DNA of 64,000 bases from Halorussus ruber (lineage in GTDB: Archaea > Halobacteriota > Halobacteria > Halobacteriales > Haladaptataceae): contig NZ_SBIT01000002.1 in the NCBI RefSeq assembly GCF_004765785.1, positions 408,510-472,509 on the forward strand. The letters are read 5' to 3'. Below are positions 52,011-60,868 of this stretch, piece after piece. Made by a program: the position numbers and the translations under genes. The first letter of the stretch is position 1. Each line of letters starts with the position of its first letter. A model generated the notes under the pieces. The model was not told the DNA's origin. It saw only the letters and a program-made list of their open reading frames with translations, and did no database searches.

Positions 52011-52460
52011 TTAGCTGATGTCGATCTGACGCGAATCCTCCTCGCCCGCGCTCAGCTTCGGCAGCGTCACGGTGAGTACGCCGTTTCGGAACTGGGCGGA
52101 GACGCCCTCTTCGTCCACGTCGCCGGGGAGGCTAACCGAGCGACTCACCGACTGGTGTCGTCGCTCCTTCCTGAGATATCGGCCTTCCTCGTCCTCGTCG
52201 CCCTCCTCGCGGGCCTCCTCGTGTTCGGCGTCGATTCGGAGTTGGTCGCCCCGGAGCGAGACGCCGATGTCGTCTTTCTCGAATCCCGGCAAGTCGGCGG
52301 TCACGACGAACTCGTCGTCGCGCTCGGCCAGGTCGATGGACGTGCCGCCGCGCTGGCCGGTCAACTCGCTCAGGTCGGAGCCACCCATCCCCTCGAACTG
52401 GCGGCTCATGCGGTTCATCATCTCTTCTATCTCCTCGAACGGATTTCTGCGTCCTGCCAT
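52011..52460 (-). CDS. Hsp20 family small heat-shock protein
   Basis: A 149-residue chaperone that prevents aggregation. An alpha-crystallin domain spans about 40-140: VVTADLPGFEKDDIGVSLRG, an acidic loop (EEAREEGDEDEEGRYLRK), and RNGVLTVTLPK (the A-x-x-x-N-G-V-L signature). The N-terminus MAGRRNPFEEIEEMMNRMSR is typical of haloarchaeal forms. ATG at 52460. Confidence 0.94.
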   Translation of the reverse strand: MAGRRNPFEEIEEMMNRMSRQFEGMGGSDLSELTGQRGGTSIDLAERDDEFVVTADLPGFEKDDIGVSLRGDQLRIDAEHEEAREEGDEDEEGRYLRKERRHQSVSRSVSLPGDVDEEGVSAQFRNGVLTVTLPKLSAGEEDSRQIDIS

Positions 52461-52568
52461 TGTTCCCCCACGGGCGTTCGGTCGCCCGATGGGGACTGCG
52501 ACGGCGTGGTCCTTAAAAATTCAGTCGGCCTCGGTAGCGTCAGTCTCGGTCGGTAGATTCGGCCTCGG

Positions 52569-53381
52569 TCAGTAGACCACGTGTTCGGTGTCGTACGACC
52601 CCAGCCGCCGGACCCAGCCGTTCTCCGCGATGTCCTCCAGTTCGGCGACCGCCGCTTGGGCGCGGTCCTCGTAGAGACCGGCCGAGAAGTCGATGTGGAA
52701 GACGTAGTCGCCGAGGCGCTCGCCGCTCGGCCGGGACTCGACGCGCGTGAGGTTGATGTCCCGGTCGGCGAAGGGTTCCAGCAGTTCGAGCAGGAGACCG
52801 GGGTAGTTGGCGTTGGGGTAGACCACCAGCGAGGACTTGCCGCCCGCGTCGGAGCGTTCGTCGGCGGGCGCGATGACCAGAAACCGAGTGGCGTTCGAGG
52901 TCCGGTCCTGAATCTCCTCGGCGACGACGTGGAGGTCGCCGACCTCCTCGGCGTTGGCGGGGTGGCCGATTGCGGCCACGTCGGGGTTCTCGCGGGCGTA
53001 CTCGACGCCGCGGGCGGTGCTGGCGACCGCTTCGAGGTCGGCGTCGGGGTACTCGGATTCGAGGAAGTCCCGGCACTGGGCCAGCGCTTGGGAGTGGCTG
53101 GCGACGACCGAGAACTCCGGCGACTGGGCGAGCAGGGCGTGCTGGATGGGCGTGACGATTTCCTGCACCGCGGCGACCTCGCGGTCGGCGAGCGCGTCGA
53201 GGGTCTCGGTGACGCTCCCCTCGATGCTGTTCTCGATGGGGACGACTCCTCGGTCGAACTCGCCGTCTGCGACGGCCTCCACGATGGCCGTCACCGACTC
53301 CCGGAAGTCCACGTCGTCTGCGACCGCGCTGGCGGCCCGGTGGGAGTAGGTCCCCGCGGGACCGAGCGTGACTGCGTGCAT
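52569..53381 (-). CDS. pheA: Prephenate dehydratase
   Basis: A 270-residue enzyme converting prephenate to phenylpyruvate in phenylalanine synthesis. MHAVTLGPAGTYSHRAASAV opens the catalytic fold; VVPIENSIEGSVTETLD and SNATRFLVIAP (catalytic TRF) follow. The C-terminal ACT domain has LTRVESRPSGERLGDYVFHI with the ESRP motif for phenylalanine feedback. ATG at 53381; the upstream open frame is not coding. Stand-alone rather than fused to chorismate mutase, as usual in archaea. Confidence 0.94.
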   Translation of the reverse strand: MHAVTLGPAGTYSHRAASAVADDVDFRESVTAIVEAVADGEFDRGVVPIENSIEGSVTETLDALADREVAAVQEIVTPIQHALLAQSPEFSVVASHSQALAQCRDFLESEYPDADLEAVASTARGVEYARENPDVAAIGHPANAEEVGDLHVVAEEIQDRTSNATRFLVIAPADERSDAGGKSSLVVYPNANYPGLLLELLEPFADRDINLTRVESRPSGERLGDYVFHIDFSAGLYEDRAQAAVAELEDIAENGWVRRLGSYDTEHVVY

Positions 53382-53539
53382 ACGCCCTCGTTTCGCGGTC
53401 GGCGACAAAAGGGCGTCGGGTGTGACAGATTTTCGCGTGGAAGAGTAGATCAATGTTTTTGGTTGTTAGAAACTTGCTCAGATATTTATAACATTATTTT
53501 TCAATTGTCCGTGTCGATTGGACTCTCGACCACCGAGAG

Positions 53540-53696
53540 CGGTCGGCGCGCGCTGGTGCGACCCCGTGTCGCACCATCGGCGTGCGAGGGACGTGGCCGC
53601 CTTGCGCGGCCACGAGGTTGGGGAGGTGTGAGGCCCGCGGTTGCGGTTGCGGTAGCGGTGCGGTAACTCCTGTGTTCAAGCCTGAAGCTAGCTTCC
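53540..53696. repeat. Family B intergenic element, copy 2
   Basis: Begins GGTCGGCGCGCGC, contains a hairpin TGGTGCGACC/GTCGCACCA and GTGGCCGC/GCGGCCAC, then GAGGTTGGGGAGGTGTGAGG, a G/C-rich GGTTGCGGTTGCGG run, and ends CTGTGTTCAAGCCTGAAGCT. Same orientation as the copies at 20573 and 56364. It lies in the gene-free stretch 53382-53762. Confidence 0.7.
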
Positions 53697-53762
53697 TGCT
53701 GTTTTTCTCGAAGCCACGAAACTAATCAGCAACTCGGGGTCTTCCGAACCAGAAACGCCCCT

Positions 53763-53915
53763 TCACTCCCCGTCCGACTCCAGTTCCGTCTCGCTCAGCG
53801 GCACCGCCGTCATGCCGCCCTTGTCGGCCCCGGTGAAGTAGTACAGCACCACGCCCGCCTCGGTATCGACCCACCGGTAGCTGGTGTTCTCGGCGGTGGG
53901 GTTCGGCTCGTCCAC
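53763..53915 (-). CDS. 50-residue hypothetical protein or gene remnant
   Basis: From GTG 53915 to TGA at 53763: MDEPNPTAENTSYRWVDTEA, then VVLYYFTGADKGGMTAVPLS. Third positions are G/C-biased and the product is acidic, so it was or is coding. The frame stays open upstream to about 54000 without ATG, which suggests either a 5'-truncated gene or a non-ATG start. It is downstream of the zinc-finger gene on the same strand. Confidence 0.45.
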   Translation of the reverse strand: MDEPNPTAENTSYRWVDTEAGVVLYYFTGADKGGMTAVPLSETELESDGE

Positions 53916-54071
53916 CTCGATGTTCTCGACGACTTCCCTGCCGCGTTCGTTCTCGGGCGACTCCTCGGAGCCGGACAGTCCCGTGTCACGGGGAGTCGCC
54001 TATCAGCACATAACTCTATCCAGTCGCGGACGCGAAATCGAGGAGTCGATTCGACTGACTCCCCGGCGAGG

Positions 54072-54281
54072 TCACTCCTCGCCGAGGCGGTAGGTCCGCC
54101 GCCGGACGTGCCCGCAACTCGGACAGAGGTGGCGGTACTGAATCCGGTTCCCGGTGGTTTCCGCGAGCCACTTCCCGTCATCGTCGTCGTATCCGCACTT
54201 GGGGCAGACGAGGTCTTGCTCCTCGAAGCGCGACCGAAGTCGCTCGAAGGGAGTCAGCCCGCCGTTTCTTGAACGGGACAT
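54072..54281 (-). CDS. HVO_0649-like zinc finger protein
   Basis: A 69-residue protein starting MSRSRNGGLTPFERLRSRFE. Two Cys pairs, VCPKCGYDDDDGKW and LCPSCGHVRRR, make a zinc-binding module as in small haloarchaeal HVO_0649-type zinc fingers. YRHLCPSCG is typical of that group. Probably a small regulatory or RNA/DNA-interacting protein; function not known. ATG at 54281; an in-frame ATG at 54308 is weaker. Confidence 0.75.
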   Translation of the reverse strand: MSRSRNGGLTPFERLRSRFEEQDLVCPKCGYDDDDGKWLAETTGNRIQYRHLCPSCGHVRRRTYRLGEE

Positions 54282-54473
54282 ATCCTGGTGTTCGTTAGCA
54301 AAGAACATAATAGTTCGCTAGGGGCGGGTGCGAGGCGAGGAGGATTTACTAATGACGTAGTCACGGCCTGACGGGTAGTCACAGTCGTCACTATCGACTC
54401 GAACTCGTATCTTTTTTGAAGAGAGGGAAAATACCAAACAGCGGCGGTGTTGGTGCACCGTCGGAGACTGCTG

Positions 54474-54635
54474 ATGATTTGGAAATCTACAATCGCAATC
54501 TGTCTCGTCTGTCTGGCAGTAGTCCTACTACGCATCGCTAATTCGGATTGGTCTCATTTCAACCTATCGGTGAAAATGGGACGAGTCCTCAAGGCCGAAC
54601 TGTCGGCAGACCGGCCCGCCGACGACGAGGAGTAA
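54474..54635 (+). CDS. 53-residue single-helix membrane protein
   Basis: ATG at 54474 to TAA at 54633: MIWKSTIAICLVCLAVVLLR, one hydrophobic helix, then a charged tail ending SADRPADDEE. An upstream in-frame GTG would add nine residues. Codon use is mixed. Support is the clean helix-plus-acidic-tail design; no homologue recognised. Confidence 0.45.
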   Translation: MIWKSTIAICLVCLAVVLLRIANSDWSHFNLSVKMGRVLKAELSADRPADDEE

Positions 54636-54751
54636 CGTCGGCGGACACAACGAATCAGTATTTCTTTTCTCGGTTCTCGGTCGCCGGTACGTCGAGCGTA
54701 CGCTGATAGAATCGAAAAGAATCGAGAAAAACAGCGAGCGAACCAGTCGCG

Positions 54752-56176
54752 TTACCGGTTCAGCGTGTGAATCGCGTGGCCCAGCGCGTTCTCGGCGGCC
54801 TCCATCACGGCCTCGCTAAGGGTCGGGTGGGTGTGAATCGTGGCGGCCACGTCCTCCAGCGTCGCGCCCATCTCGATGGCGAGGCCCATCTCCGCAATCA
54901 GCTCAGAGGCCTCCGGCCCGACGATTTGGGCACCGAGGAGGAACCCGCTCGGCTCGTCGGCGACGATGCGGACGAAGCCGTCGGCGTGGCCCGTGGTGAG
55001 CGCGCGACCCGAGGCGTTGAACGGGAACTTGCCGACGACCGGCTCGAAGCCGTCCTCCTCGGCTTCGGCCTCGGTCATGCCGACCGTGCCGATTTCGGGG
55101 TCGGTGAAGACCGCGGCGGGGACGGCCTGATAGTCGAGCGCGGAGGGCTCGCCCGCGATGACCTCCGCGGCGACCTGCCCCTCCTTGCTGGCCTTGTGCG
55201 CGAGCATCGGTTCGCCCGCCACGTCGCCGATGGCGTAGATGTTGTCCACGTTCGTCCGAGCGCGGTCGTCGGTCGGGATGAAACCGTTCTCGTCGGTCTC
55301 GACGCCCGCGTTCTCCAGTTCGAGCGTGTCGGTGACCGGCTGGCGACCCACTGCCACGAGGACCTTCTCCGCGCCGAACTCCGAGACCTCGCCGTCCTCG
55401 TTCTCGGTCTTGACGGTGATGCCGTCGCCGGACTCCTCCCACCCGCTGGCGGCCTCGCCGAAGTAGAAGTCGATGCCGAGTTCGTCGGCCTTCTTCTTGA
55501 CCGGTCGCGCGAGGTCGTCCTCGTAGCCCGGCAGGACCGAGTCGAGCATCTCGACCACGGTCACGTCGGTGCCGAGTTTGGCGAAGACGCCCGCGAGTTC
55601 CATGCCGATGTAGCCCGCGCCGACGATGACGAGGCTCTCGGGGACCTCGTCCAGCGCGAGGGCCTGCCGGGAGTCCAGCACCGGGTCGTCGCCGAAGTCG
55701 AAGCCCGGCACCTGAATCGGGCGACTTCCAGTCGAAACGACGGCGTGTTCGAATTCCACGGTCTCCGCGCCTTGGCCCTCGCCGCCGTGGACGATGCGGG
55801 CCTTGTTCTCGTCGGCGAACTCCGCGCGGCCCTCCATGAGTTCGACGCCGTTGGCCTTGCAGAGCTTCTCGACGCCGCCGGTCAGTTGGTCCACGACGCC
55901 GTCCTTCCAGCCGACCATCTCGCCGAGGTCGACCTCGGGGTCGGCGTAGACGCCCATCTCCTCGGCGTTGCCCGCCTCGTGGGCGAGGTCCGAGGCCGTA
56001 ATCATCGCCTTCGAGGGGATGCACCCGTAGTTCAGGCAGGTCCCGCCGTAGGCGTCCTTCTCGACCAGCGTCACGTCCAAATCGAGCTGCCCCGCGCGAA
56101 TCGCGGCGACGTAGCCGCCCGGTCCCGCGCCGATTACTAACACGTCCGTTCCCGTCGAGATGTCTCCGACGACCAT
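54752..56176 (-). CDS. lpdA: Dihydrolipoyl dehydrogenase (E3)
   Basis: A 474-residue FAD disulfide oxidoreductase that reoxidises lipoyl groups of 2-oxoacid dehydrogenases. FAD site VLVIGAGPGGYVAAIRAGQ; redox disulfide GGTCLNYGCIPSK (Cys47, Cys52); NAD site LVIVGAGYIGMELAGVFAKL; C-terminal base HTHPTLSEAVMEA. It is about 2.1 kb downstream of the E2 gene on the same strand, separated by threonine dehydratase and the repeat elements. ATG at 56176. Confidence 0.96.
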   Translation of the reverse strand: MVVGDISTGTDVLVIGAGPGGYVAAIRAGQLDLDVTLVEKDAYGGTCLNYGCIPSKAMITASDLAHEAGNAEEMGVYADPEVDLGEMVGWKDGVVDQLTGGVEKLCKANGVELMEGRAEFADENKARIVHGGEGQGAETVEFEHAVVSTGSRPIQVPGFDFGDDPVLDSRQALALDEVPESLVIVGAGYIGMELAGVFAKLGTDVTVVEMLDSVLPGYEDDLARPVKKKADELGIDFYFGEAASGWEESGDGITVKTENEDGEVSEFGAEKVLVAVGRQPVTDTLELENAGVETDENGFIPTDDRARTNVDNIYAIGDVAGEPMLAHKASKEGQVAAEVIAGEPSALDYQAVPAAVFTDPEIGTVGMTEAEAEEDGFEPVVGKFPFNASGRALTTGHADGFVRIVADEPSGFLLGAQIVGPEASELIAEMGLAIEMGATLEDVAATIHTHPTLSEAVMEAAENALGHAIHTLNR

Positions 56177-56363
56177 ATGTTTGGCAAGTCGGGCTTGGTG
56201 GTGAAAAATCAGGTGGATTTTGCGCCGAGTTTGGAATGCTAGCGCTTCACTCGGGTTCGTCGAGAGGGCTTACGCGACGATTTCGACTGCGGGTGTCGTG
56301 TAGCGTTATTTAACTCTTGTAGCTATTATAGATATTCCTGTAGCTATTATAAATATAATTGAC

Positions 56364-56493
56364 TGGCGCGCGCGAGCAACGTGCGCGAGGGACGAGGACC
56401 GCAGGCGAAGCCGAGAACCGCAGGAGGTTGGGGAGGACGAGGAGCGGGCAGTGACGGATGGTTCGGGGGACTCCCGTGTTCAAGCCTGAAGTC
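56364..56493. repeat. Family B intergenic element, copy 3
   Basis: The shortest copy: GGCGCGCGCGAGCAACGTGC at 56364, GAGGTTGGGGAGGACGAGG near 56424, and CCGTGTTCAAGCCTGAAG to 56493. It sits in 56177-56548 between lpdA and the second threonine dehydratase, just after two copies of TGTAGCTATTATA (about 56318 and 56339). Confidence 0.72.
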
Positions 56494-56548
56494 GGCGTTC
56501 TCTATCGTTCCAGACCGAGTAGTATCCAATCAGTTAGCGGAATCACTC

Positions 56549-57766
56549 TCAAGCCACTCGCTCGACCTCGTACCCGGCGTCCCGGACCTTCTCCAGAATC
56601 TTCTCGGCGTGGCCGGTGCCGCTGGTCACGACCTGAAACACCAGATACGCCTCGCTGACGCGCAAGTCGTCCATCGCGCGGTCGTGGCGGACCGTCCGGA
56701 TGTTCGCGCCCGTGTCGGCGATGATGCCAGAGAGGGTCGTCATCTCGCCGGGTTGGTCCTCGATGCGGACCCGCAGGCGCATCAACTGACTGCGCTCGGT
56801 CAGCGCCTGCGTGAGGACCGTCTGGAGCATCGAGATGTCGATGTTGCCGCCCGAGAGAATCGGGACGACCGTCTCGCCCGAGAGGTCGAGCTCCTCGGAG
56901 AGAACCGCCGCGACCGAGGAGGCCCCCGCGGCCTCGACCAACTGCTTGGCGCGTTCGAGCAAGAGGAGTTCCGCGCGGGCGATGTCGTCGTCCGAGACCG
57001 TCACGACCTCGTCGACGTGGTCCTCGATGAGGTCGAAGGTCAACGCAGAGATGCTCCCCGTGGCGATGCCGTCGGCGATGGTCCGGGGCGAGTCGATGGA
57101 CGCCGGAATCCCCTTGTCGAGACTCTCCGGGACCGTCGCGGCCTCCTCGGCCTGCACGCCGACGACGCGGACCTCGGGGTCGAGTTCGGCCAGCGCGGCG
57201 CTGACGCCCCCGATGAGGCCGCCCCCGCCGATGGGCACGACCACGGTGTCTACGTCGGGTAACTGCTCGTGGATTTCGATTCCGATGGTGCCCTGCCCGG
57301 CGACGATGGCCGGGTCGTCGTAGGCGTGGACGAACTCGACCGTCTCGGACTCGGTCAGCGACTGGGCGTACTCCATCGCCGCCTGAAAGTTCTCGCCGCG
57401 CAGTTCCACGTCCGCGCCGTAGCCCCGCGTGGCATCGACTTTGGCCTGCGGGGCGTTCTCGGGCATGACGATGGTCGAGTCGATGCCAGTCTCGGTGGCC
57501 GCCAGCGCCACGCCCTGCGCGTGGTTGCCCGCACTCGCCGCGACGACGCGCTCGATGCCGCCCTGCTCGGCGACCTGCTGGAGTTTGTTGAACGCGCCCC
57601 GGGTCTTGAACGACCCGGTGCGCTGGAGGTGTTCCATCTTGAGGTGGACCTCCGCGCCGGTCATCTCGCTCAGCGACCGGCTTCGCTCGATTTCGGTCTG
57701 CTGGACGACTGACTCGTCGAATCGTTCGCGGGCGGCCTCCACGTCGCGCAGGGTGACTCCGGCCAT
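56549..57766 (-). CDS. Second threonine/serine dehydratase with ACT domain
   Basis: A 405-residue PLP enzyme paralogous to the one at 26927. Lys54 in RTGSFKTRGA is the Schiff-base lysine, SAGNHAQGVALAA and PIGGGGLIGGVS are shared with it. The C-terminal ACT region (about 325-405, LRVRIEDQPGEMTTLSGIIA) has diverged. One copy may serve isoleucine synthesis, the other catabolism. ATG at 57766. Embedded between the PDH-type E2 and E3 genes but not obviously part of that operon. Confidence 0.9.
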   Translation of the reverse strand: MAGVTLRDVEAARERFDESVVQQTEIERSRSLSEMTGAEVHLKMEHLQRTGSFKTRGAFNKLQQVAEQGGIERVVAASAGNHAQGVALAATETGIDSTIVMPENAPQAKVDATRGYGADVELRGENFQAAMEYAQSLTESETVEFVHAYDDPAIVAGQGTIGIEIHEQLPDVDTVVVPIGGGGLIGGVSAALAELDPEVRVVGVQAEEAATVPESLDKGIPASIDSPRTIADGIATGSISALTFDLIEDHVDEVVTVSDDDIARAELLLLERAKQLVEAAGASSVAAVLSEELDLSGETVVPILSGGNIDISMLQTVLTQALTERSQLMRLRVRIEDQPGEMTTLSGIIADTGANIRTVRHDRAMDDLRVSEAYLVFQVVTSGTGHAEKILEKVRDAGYEVERVA

Positions 57767-57863
57767 ATTTGCCAGTAGTAGGCGAGGAGTGATTTATGTG
57801 TTTGTAGTCGAGGCGCGGATTCTTCAGGGACGATACTGGTTCGAGTTGGGCGAATCGGGTTTC

Positions 57864-58096
57864 GAAAGTCCTCGCGCGGTTCGCGGTCGCTCCGAGGGAT
57901 ATTCGACGCACGCAGTTCTGCGCGCGTCGAATAGTGGCCCGTCGGAGACGACCACGGGCCTCCGGCCACCGGCGGACAAACCGCGTCCGCCGAGCAGTCG
58001 TTCGCACCGGAAGACAACCCGCATCTTCCGAGCCGTCACCTCACTTCGTTCGGTGAGACTCCGCTCACGACAACCGCGAACCGCGCTCGCCTTTTC
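57864..58096. repeat. Family A structured intergenic element, copy 3
   Basis: GAAAG at 57864 and CTTTTC at 58091-58096 close the element. GCGCGGTTCGC (57874-57884) pairs perfectly with 58076-58086. GGTCG-CTCCGAGGG pairs with CCCGTCGGAG-A-CGACC (57927-57955 region). The inner hairpin has 16-base arms 57900-57915 and 57918-57933 with one A/C mismatch, corresponding to the perfect hairpin of copy 1. Extra hairpins (GGAAGACAACCC..CTTCC, CTCACTTCGTTCGGTGAG) are inserted. The flank CAGTCCGCCAAGGGGTTCGG matches copy 1. It fills 57767-58279, which has no gene. Confidence 0.8.
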
Positions 58097-58279
58097 AGTC
58101 CGCCAAGGGGTTCGGTTGAACCACCAAGCGAAGTCCGTGGCTGGCCGCATCTCTCTGAATCCGGTGTGGACGCTTTCGGAAAGCGACCCATCGGGGAACG
58201 TCGAGACCGCGCTATACAAACGAAATTATTGCTTAAAGAAAGGAAAAGTTGTCCGAGAGCGAGCGGCGGAGAACCCGAC

Positions 58280-59860
58280 TCACTCCAACAGGAGGAGTTC
58301 GGGGTTCTCGACGTACTCGATGAACGTGTTAGCGAACGCCGCTGCGTCCGCGCCGTCCACGATGCGGTGGTCGATGGACAGCGAGATGGGCAGGGTGTAC
58401 TTCGCCACGACTTCGCCGTCCTCGACCACGGGGCGCTGTTTCAGTTCGCCGATGCCCAGAATCCCCGCCTCGGGGTAGTTGAGGATGGGCGTGGCGTACT
58501 CGCCGCCGATGGCACCGAAGTTGGTGATGCTGAACGTCGAACCCTGAAGCTCGTCGCGCGAGATGGACCGGTCGCGGGCCTTCTGGACCACTTCGTTGAC
58601 CTCGCTGGAGATTTGAAGCAGGCCCTTGTCGTCCACGTCGTCCACGACGGGGACCATCAGTCCGGCGTCGGTCGCGGTCGCCACGCCGACGTTGTAGTAG
58701 TTCTTGCGCAGGATTTCCCCGGCCTCCTCGTCGAGTTCGGAGTTCAACTTGGGGTGCTGTTTGAGCGCCGCGACGACCGCCTTCATGACGAAGGGCATGT
58801 AGGTCAGGCTGATGCCCCGCTCCTCGGCCTCGGGCTTGAGGCGCTCGCGGGTCTCCACGAGGTTGTCCACGACCGCCGTGTCGTGGTGGGTCACGTGGGG
58901 CGCGGAGAACTTCGAGTTGACCATCGCGTCGCCGATGGTCTTGCGGACGCCCTTGTACTGGATGCGCTCGACGCGCTCGCCCTCGGCGGGCTCGGCGGCG
59001 TCGGCCTGCTGGGCGCGCTGTTGGGCCTCGGCGTACTCCATCACGGCCTCGCTGGTGACGAACGCCTCGCCGTCGCGCTGTTCGGTCGCGGGCACCTTGT
59101 TCAGGTCCACGCCCTGCTCCTCGGCGATGCGCCGGGTCGCGGGCGCGGCGAGCGTCGTCTCGCGGTCGGCCGACTCGATGTCGGTCGGCGCGGGACCGCT
59201 GGTTCCGCCGCCGGAGGTCGGCGACGGACCGCTCGTCCCACCGCCGGAGGTCGGCGACGGACCGCTGGTTCCGCCACCCGAGGTGGGCGACGGACCGCTC
59301 GTGCCGCCGCCGGAGGTGGGTTCCGGACCGCCGGTGCTTCCGGAGCCTTCCTGCGTATCGACGCCGGACTCGGCGGCTTGGCGCACGTCTCGCTCGGTCA
59401 CGCGACCGCTCGGACCGGAGCCTTCGACGGCCGCGATGTCCACGCCCAGTTCGCGGGCGAGTCGGCGAGCGCTCGGCGCGGCGAACACGCGACCCTCGCC
59501 GGTCGAGACCTCTTCGGCCTCGGCGTCGTCCGCGGGGACCTCGGGTTCCTCGGCGGTCTCGGTCTGCGACTCGGTGGATTCCTCGGAGGCGGCGGTCTCC
59601 GTCTCGGTCTCGTCGGCCTCACCCTCGACGTCGAAGGTGATGATGACCGAGCCGACTTTGACGACCTCGCCCTCCTCGGGGATGATTTCCTTGACCGTGC
59701 CGTTGACCGGCGAGGGGACCTCCACGATGGCCTTGTCGGTCTCGACCTCGGCGACCGGCATGTCCTCGGAGACCGTGTCGCCCTCTTCGACCAGCCAACT
59801 CACGATTTCGCCTTCGCTGACGCCTTCTCCCACGTCGGGGAGTTTGAATTCTCGTACCAT
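58280..59860 (-). CDS. 2-oxoacid dehydrogenase E2 (dihydrolipoamide acyltransferase)
   Basis: A 526-residue core subunit. Lipoyl domain 1-80 with Lys43 in VETDKAIVEV; first E3-binding domain about 128-161 (APSARRLARELGVDIAAV); an 11-residue repeated linker (four PSPTSGGGTSG units, 179-222); a second E3-binding-like domain about 238-277 (AAPATRRIAEEQGVDLNK); catalytic domain about 295-526 ending SIDHRIVDGAD with the His and Asp of acyl transfer. Two E3-binding domains are unusual. It follows E1 beta by three bases. ATG at 59860. Confidence 0.95.
   Translation of the reverse strand: MVREFKLPDVGEGVSEGEIVSWLVEEGDTVSEDMPVAEVETDKAIVEVPSPVNGTVKEIIPEEGEVVKVGSVIITFDVEGEADETETETAASEESTESQTETAEEPEVPADDAEAEEVSTGEGRVFAAPSARRLARELGVDIAAVEGSGPSGRVTERDVRQAAESGVDTQEGSGSTGGPEPTSGGGTSGPSPTSGGGTSGPSPTSGGGTSGPSPTSGGGTSGPAPTDIESADRETTLAAPATRRIAEEQGVDLNKVPATEQRDGEAFVTSEAVMEYAEAQQRAQQADAAEPAEGERVERIQYKGVRKTIGDAMVNSKFSAPHVTHHDTAVVDNLVETRERLKPEAEERGISLTYMPFVMKAVVAALKQHPKLNSELDEEAGEILRKNYYNVGVATATDAGLMVPVVDDVDDKGLLQISSEVNEVVQKARDRSISRDELQGSTFSITNFGAIGGEYATPILNYPEAGILGIGELKQRPVVEDGEVVAKYTLPISLSIDHRIVDGADAAAFANTFIEYVENPELLLLE
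59183..59326. repeat. 33-bp coding repeats in the E2 linker
   Basis: Four 33-bp units encoding PSPTSGGGTSG and a partial fifth. Units differ only at silent or near-silent positions, so they are recent expansions and may vary in number between strains. Confidence 0.85.
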
Positions 59861-59863
59861 GAT

Positions 59864-60865
59864 TTAGAAGTTCACGGCGTCGCGGATGCCTTCCTTGATG
59901 CGGGCCGGTTCGGGCAGGTAGTAGTCTTCGAGCGCGTAGAGCGGGAAGGGCGTGTCGAAGCCGGTGATGCGCTCGACGGGAGCCTCCTGATAGAGGAGCG
60001 CCTCCTCCTGGATGATGGACGCGATTTCCGCGCCGAGGCCGCCGGACTTCGGGGCCTCGTGGACGACCGCCGCGCGGCCCGTCTTCTTGAACGATTCGAC
60101 GATGGTCTCCTCGTCGAGGGGCGAGACGGTCCGGAGGTCCACGACCTCCACGTCGATTTCGCCCTCCAACTGCTCGGCGGCCTCCATCGTCGGTCGGGTC
60201 ATCGCACCCCACGTGAACACGGAGATGTCGGCCCCTTCCTTCCGGACGGCGGCCTCGCCGATGGGCACCTCGTAGGACTCGGTCGGCACGTCGCCGCGGA
60301 AGGCCCGGTAGATGAGCTTCGGTTCGAGGAACATCACCGGGTCGGGGTCGCGGATGGCCGAGGTCAGCAGGCCCTTGGTGTCGTAGGGCGTGCTGGGGAT
60401 GACCACCTTGAGTCCGGGCTGGTGGGCGAAGAACGCCTCGGTGGACTCGGAGTGGTGTTCCGGCGCTCGGATGCCGCCGCCGTAGGGCGCGCGGATGACC
60501 ATCGGGCAGGTGAACCGGCCGCGGCTCCGAGTCCGGAGTCGCGCGGCGTGGCTCACGATTTGGTCGAACGCGGGGTAGATGAAGCCCATGAACTGGATTT
60601 CCGGAACGGGCTTCAGGCCGTAGGCCGCCATGCCGACCGCGGTGCCGACGATTCCGGCCTCAGCCAGCGGCGTGTCGATGACGCGGTCGTCGCCGAACTC
60701 CTCGTAGAGGCCCTCGGTCGCGCGGAACACGCCGCCGTTCTTGCCGACGTCCTCGCCCATGACGAGCACGTCGTCGTCCTGCTGCATTTCGGTGTACAGT
60801 CCGTCTCGAACCGCCTGAACCAGCGTGAGGTTCTCGGTCTCTTGCTCTTGTTCTGCTTGGCTCAT
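59864..60865 (-). CDS. 2-oxoacid dehydrogenase E1 beta subunit
   Basis: A 333-residue transketolase-like subunit (AKIIb form). Thiamine-diphosphate and dimer motifs: DVLVMGEDVGKNGGVFRATE, and MGFIYPAFDQIVSHAARLR; APYGGGIRAPEHHSESTEAF carries the catalytic His. C-terminal domain ISVFTWGAMTRPTMEAAE. It starts three bases after the E1 alpha stop, and its own stop is three bases before E2, so the three are one operon. Pyruvate or branched-chain oxoacids are both possible substrates. Confidence 0.95.
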   Translation of the reverse strand: MSQAEQEQETENLTLVQAVRDGLYTEMQQDDDVLVMGEDVGKNGGVFRATEGLYEEFGDDRVIDTPLAEAGIVGTAVGMAAYGLKPVPEIQFMGFIYPAFDQIVSHAARLRTRSRGRFTCPMVIRAPYGGGIRAPEHHSESTEAFFAHQPGLKVVIPSTPYDTKGLLTSAIRDPDPVMFLEPKLIYRAFRGDVPTESYEVPIGEAAVRKEGADISVFTWGAMTRPTMEAAEQLEGEIDVEVVDLRTVSPLDEETIVESFKKTGRAAVVHEAPKSGGLGAEIASIIQEEALLYQEAPVERITGFDTPFPLYALEDYYLPEPARIKEGIRDAVNF

Positions 60866-60868
60866 GTG

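Noticed and set aside
53810..54181. 123-codon minus-strand frame
   Set aside because: Ser/Thr/Arg/Pro-rich; the neighbouring frame has acidic, better-biased codons (the 50-residue candidate).
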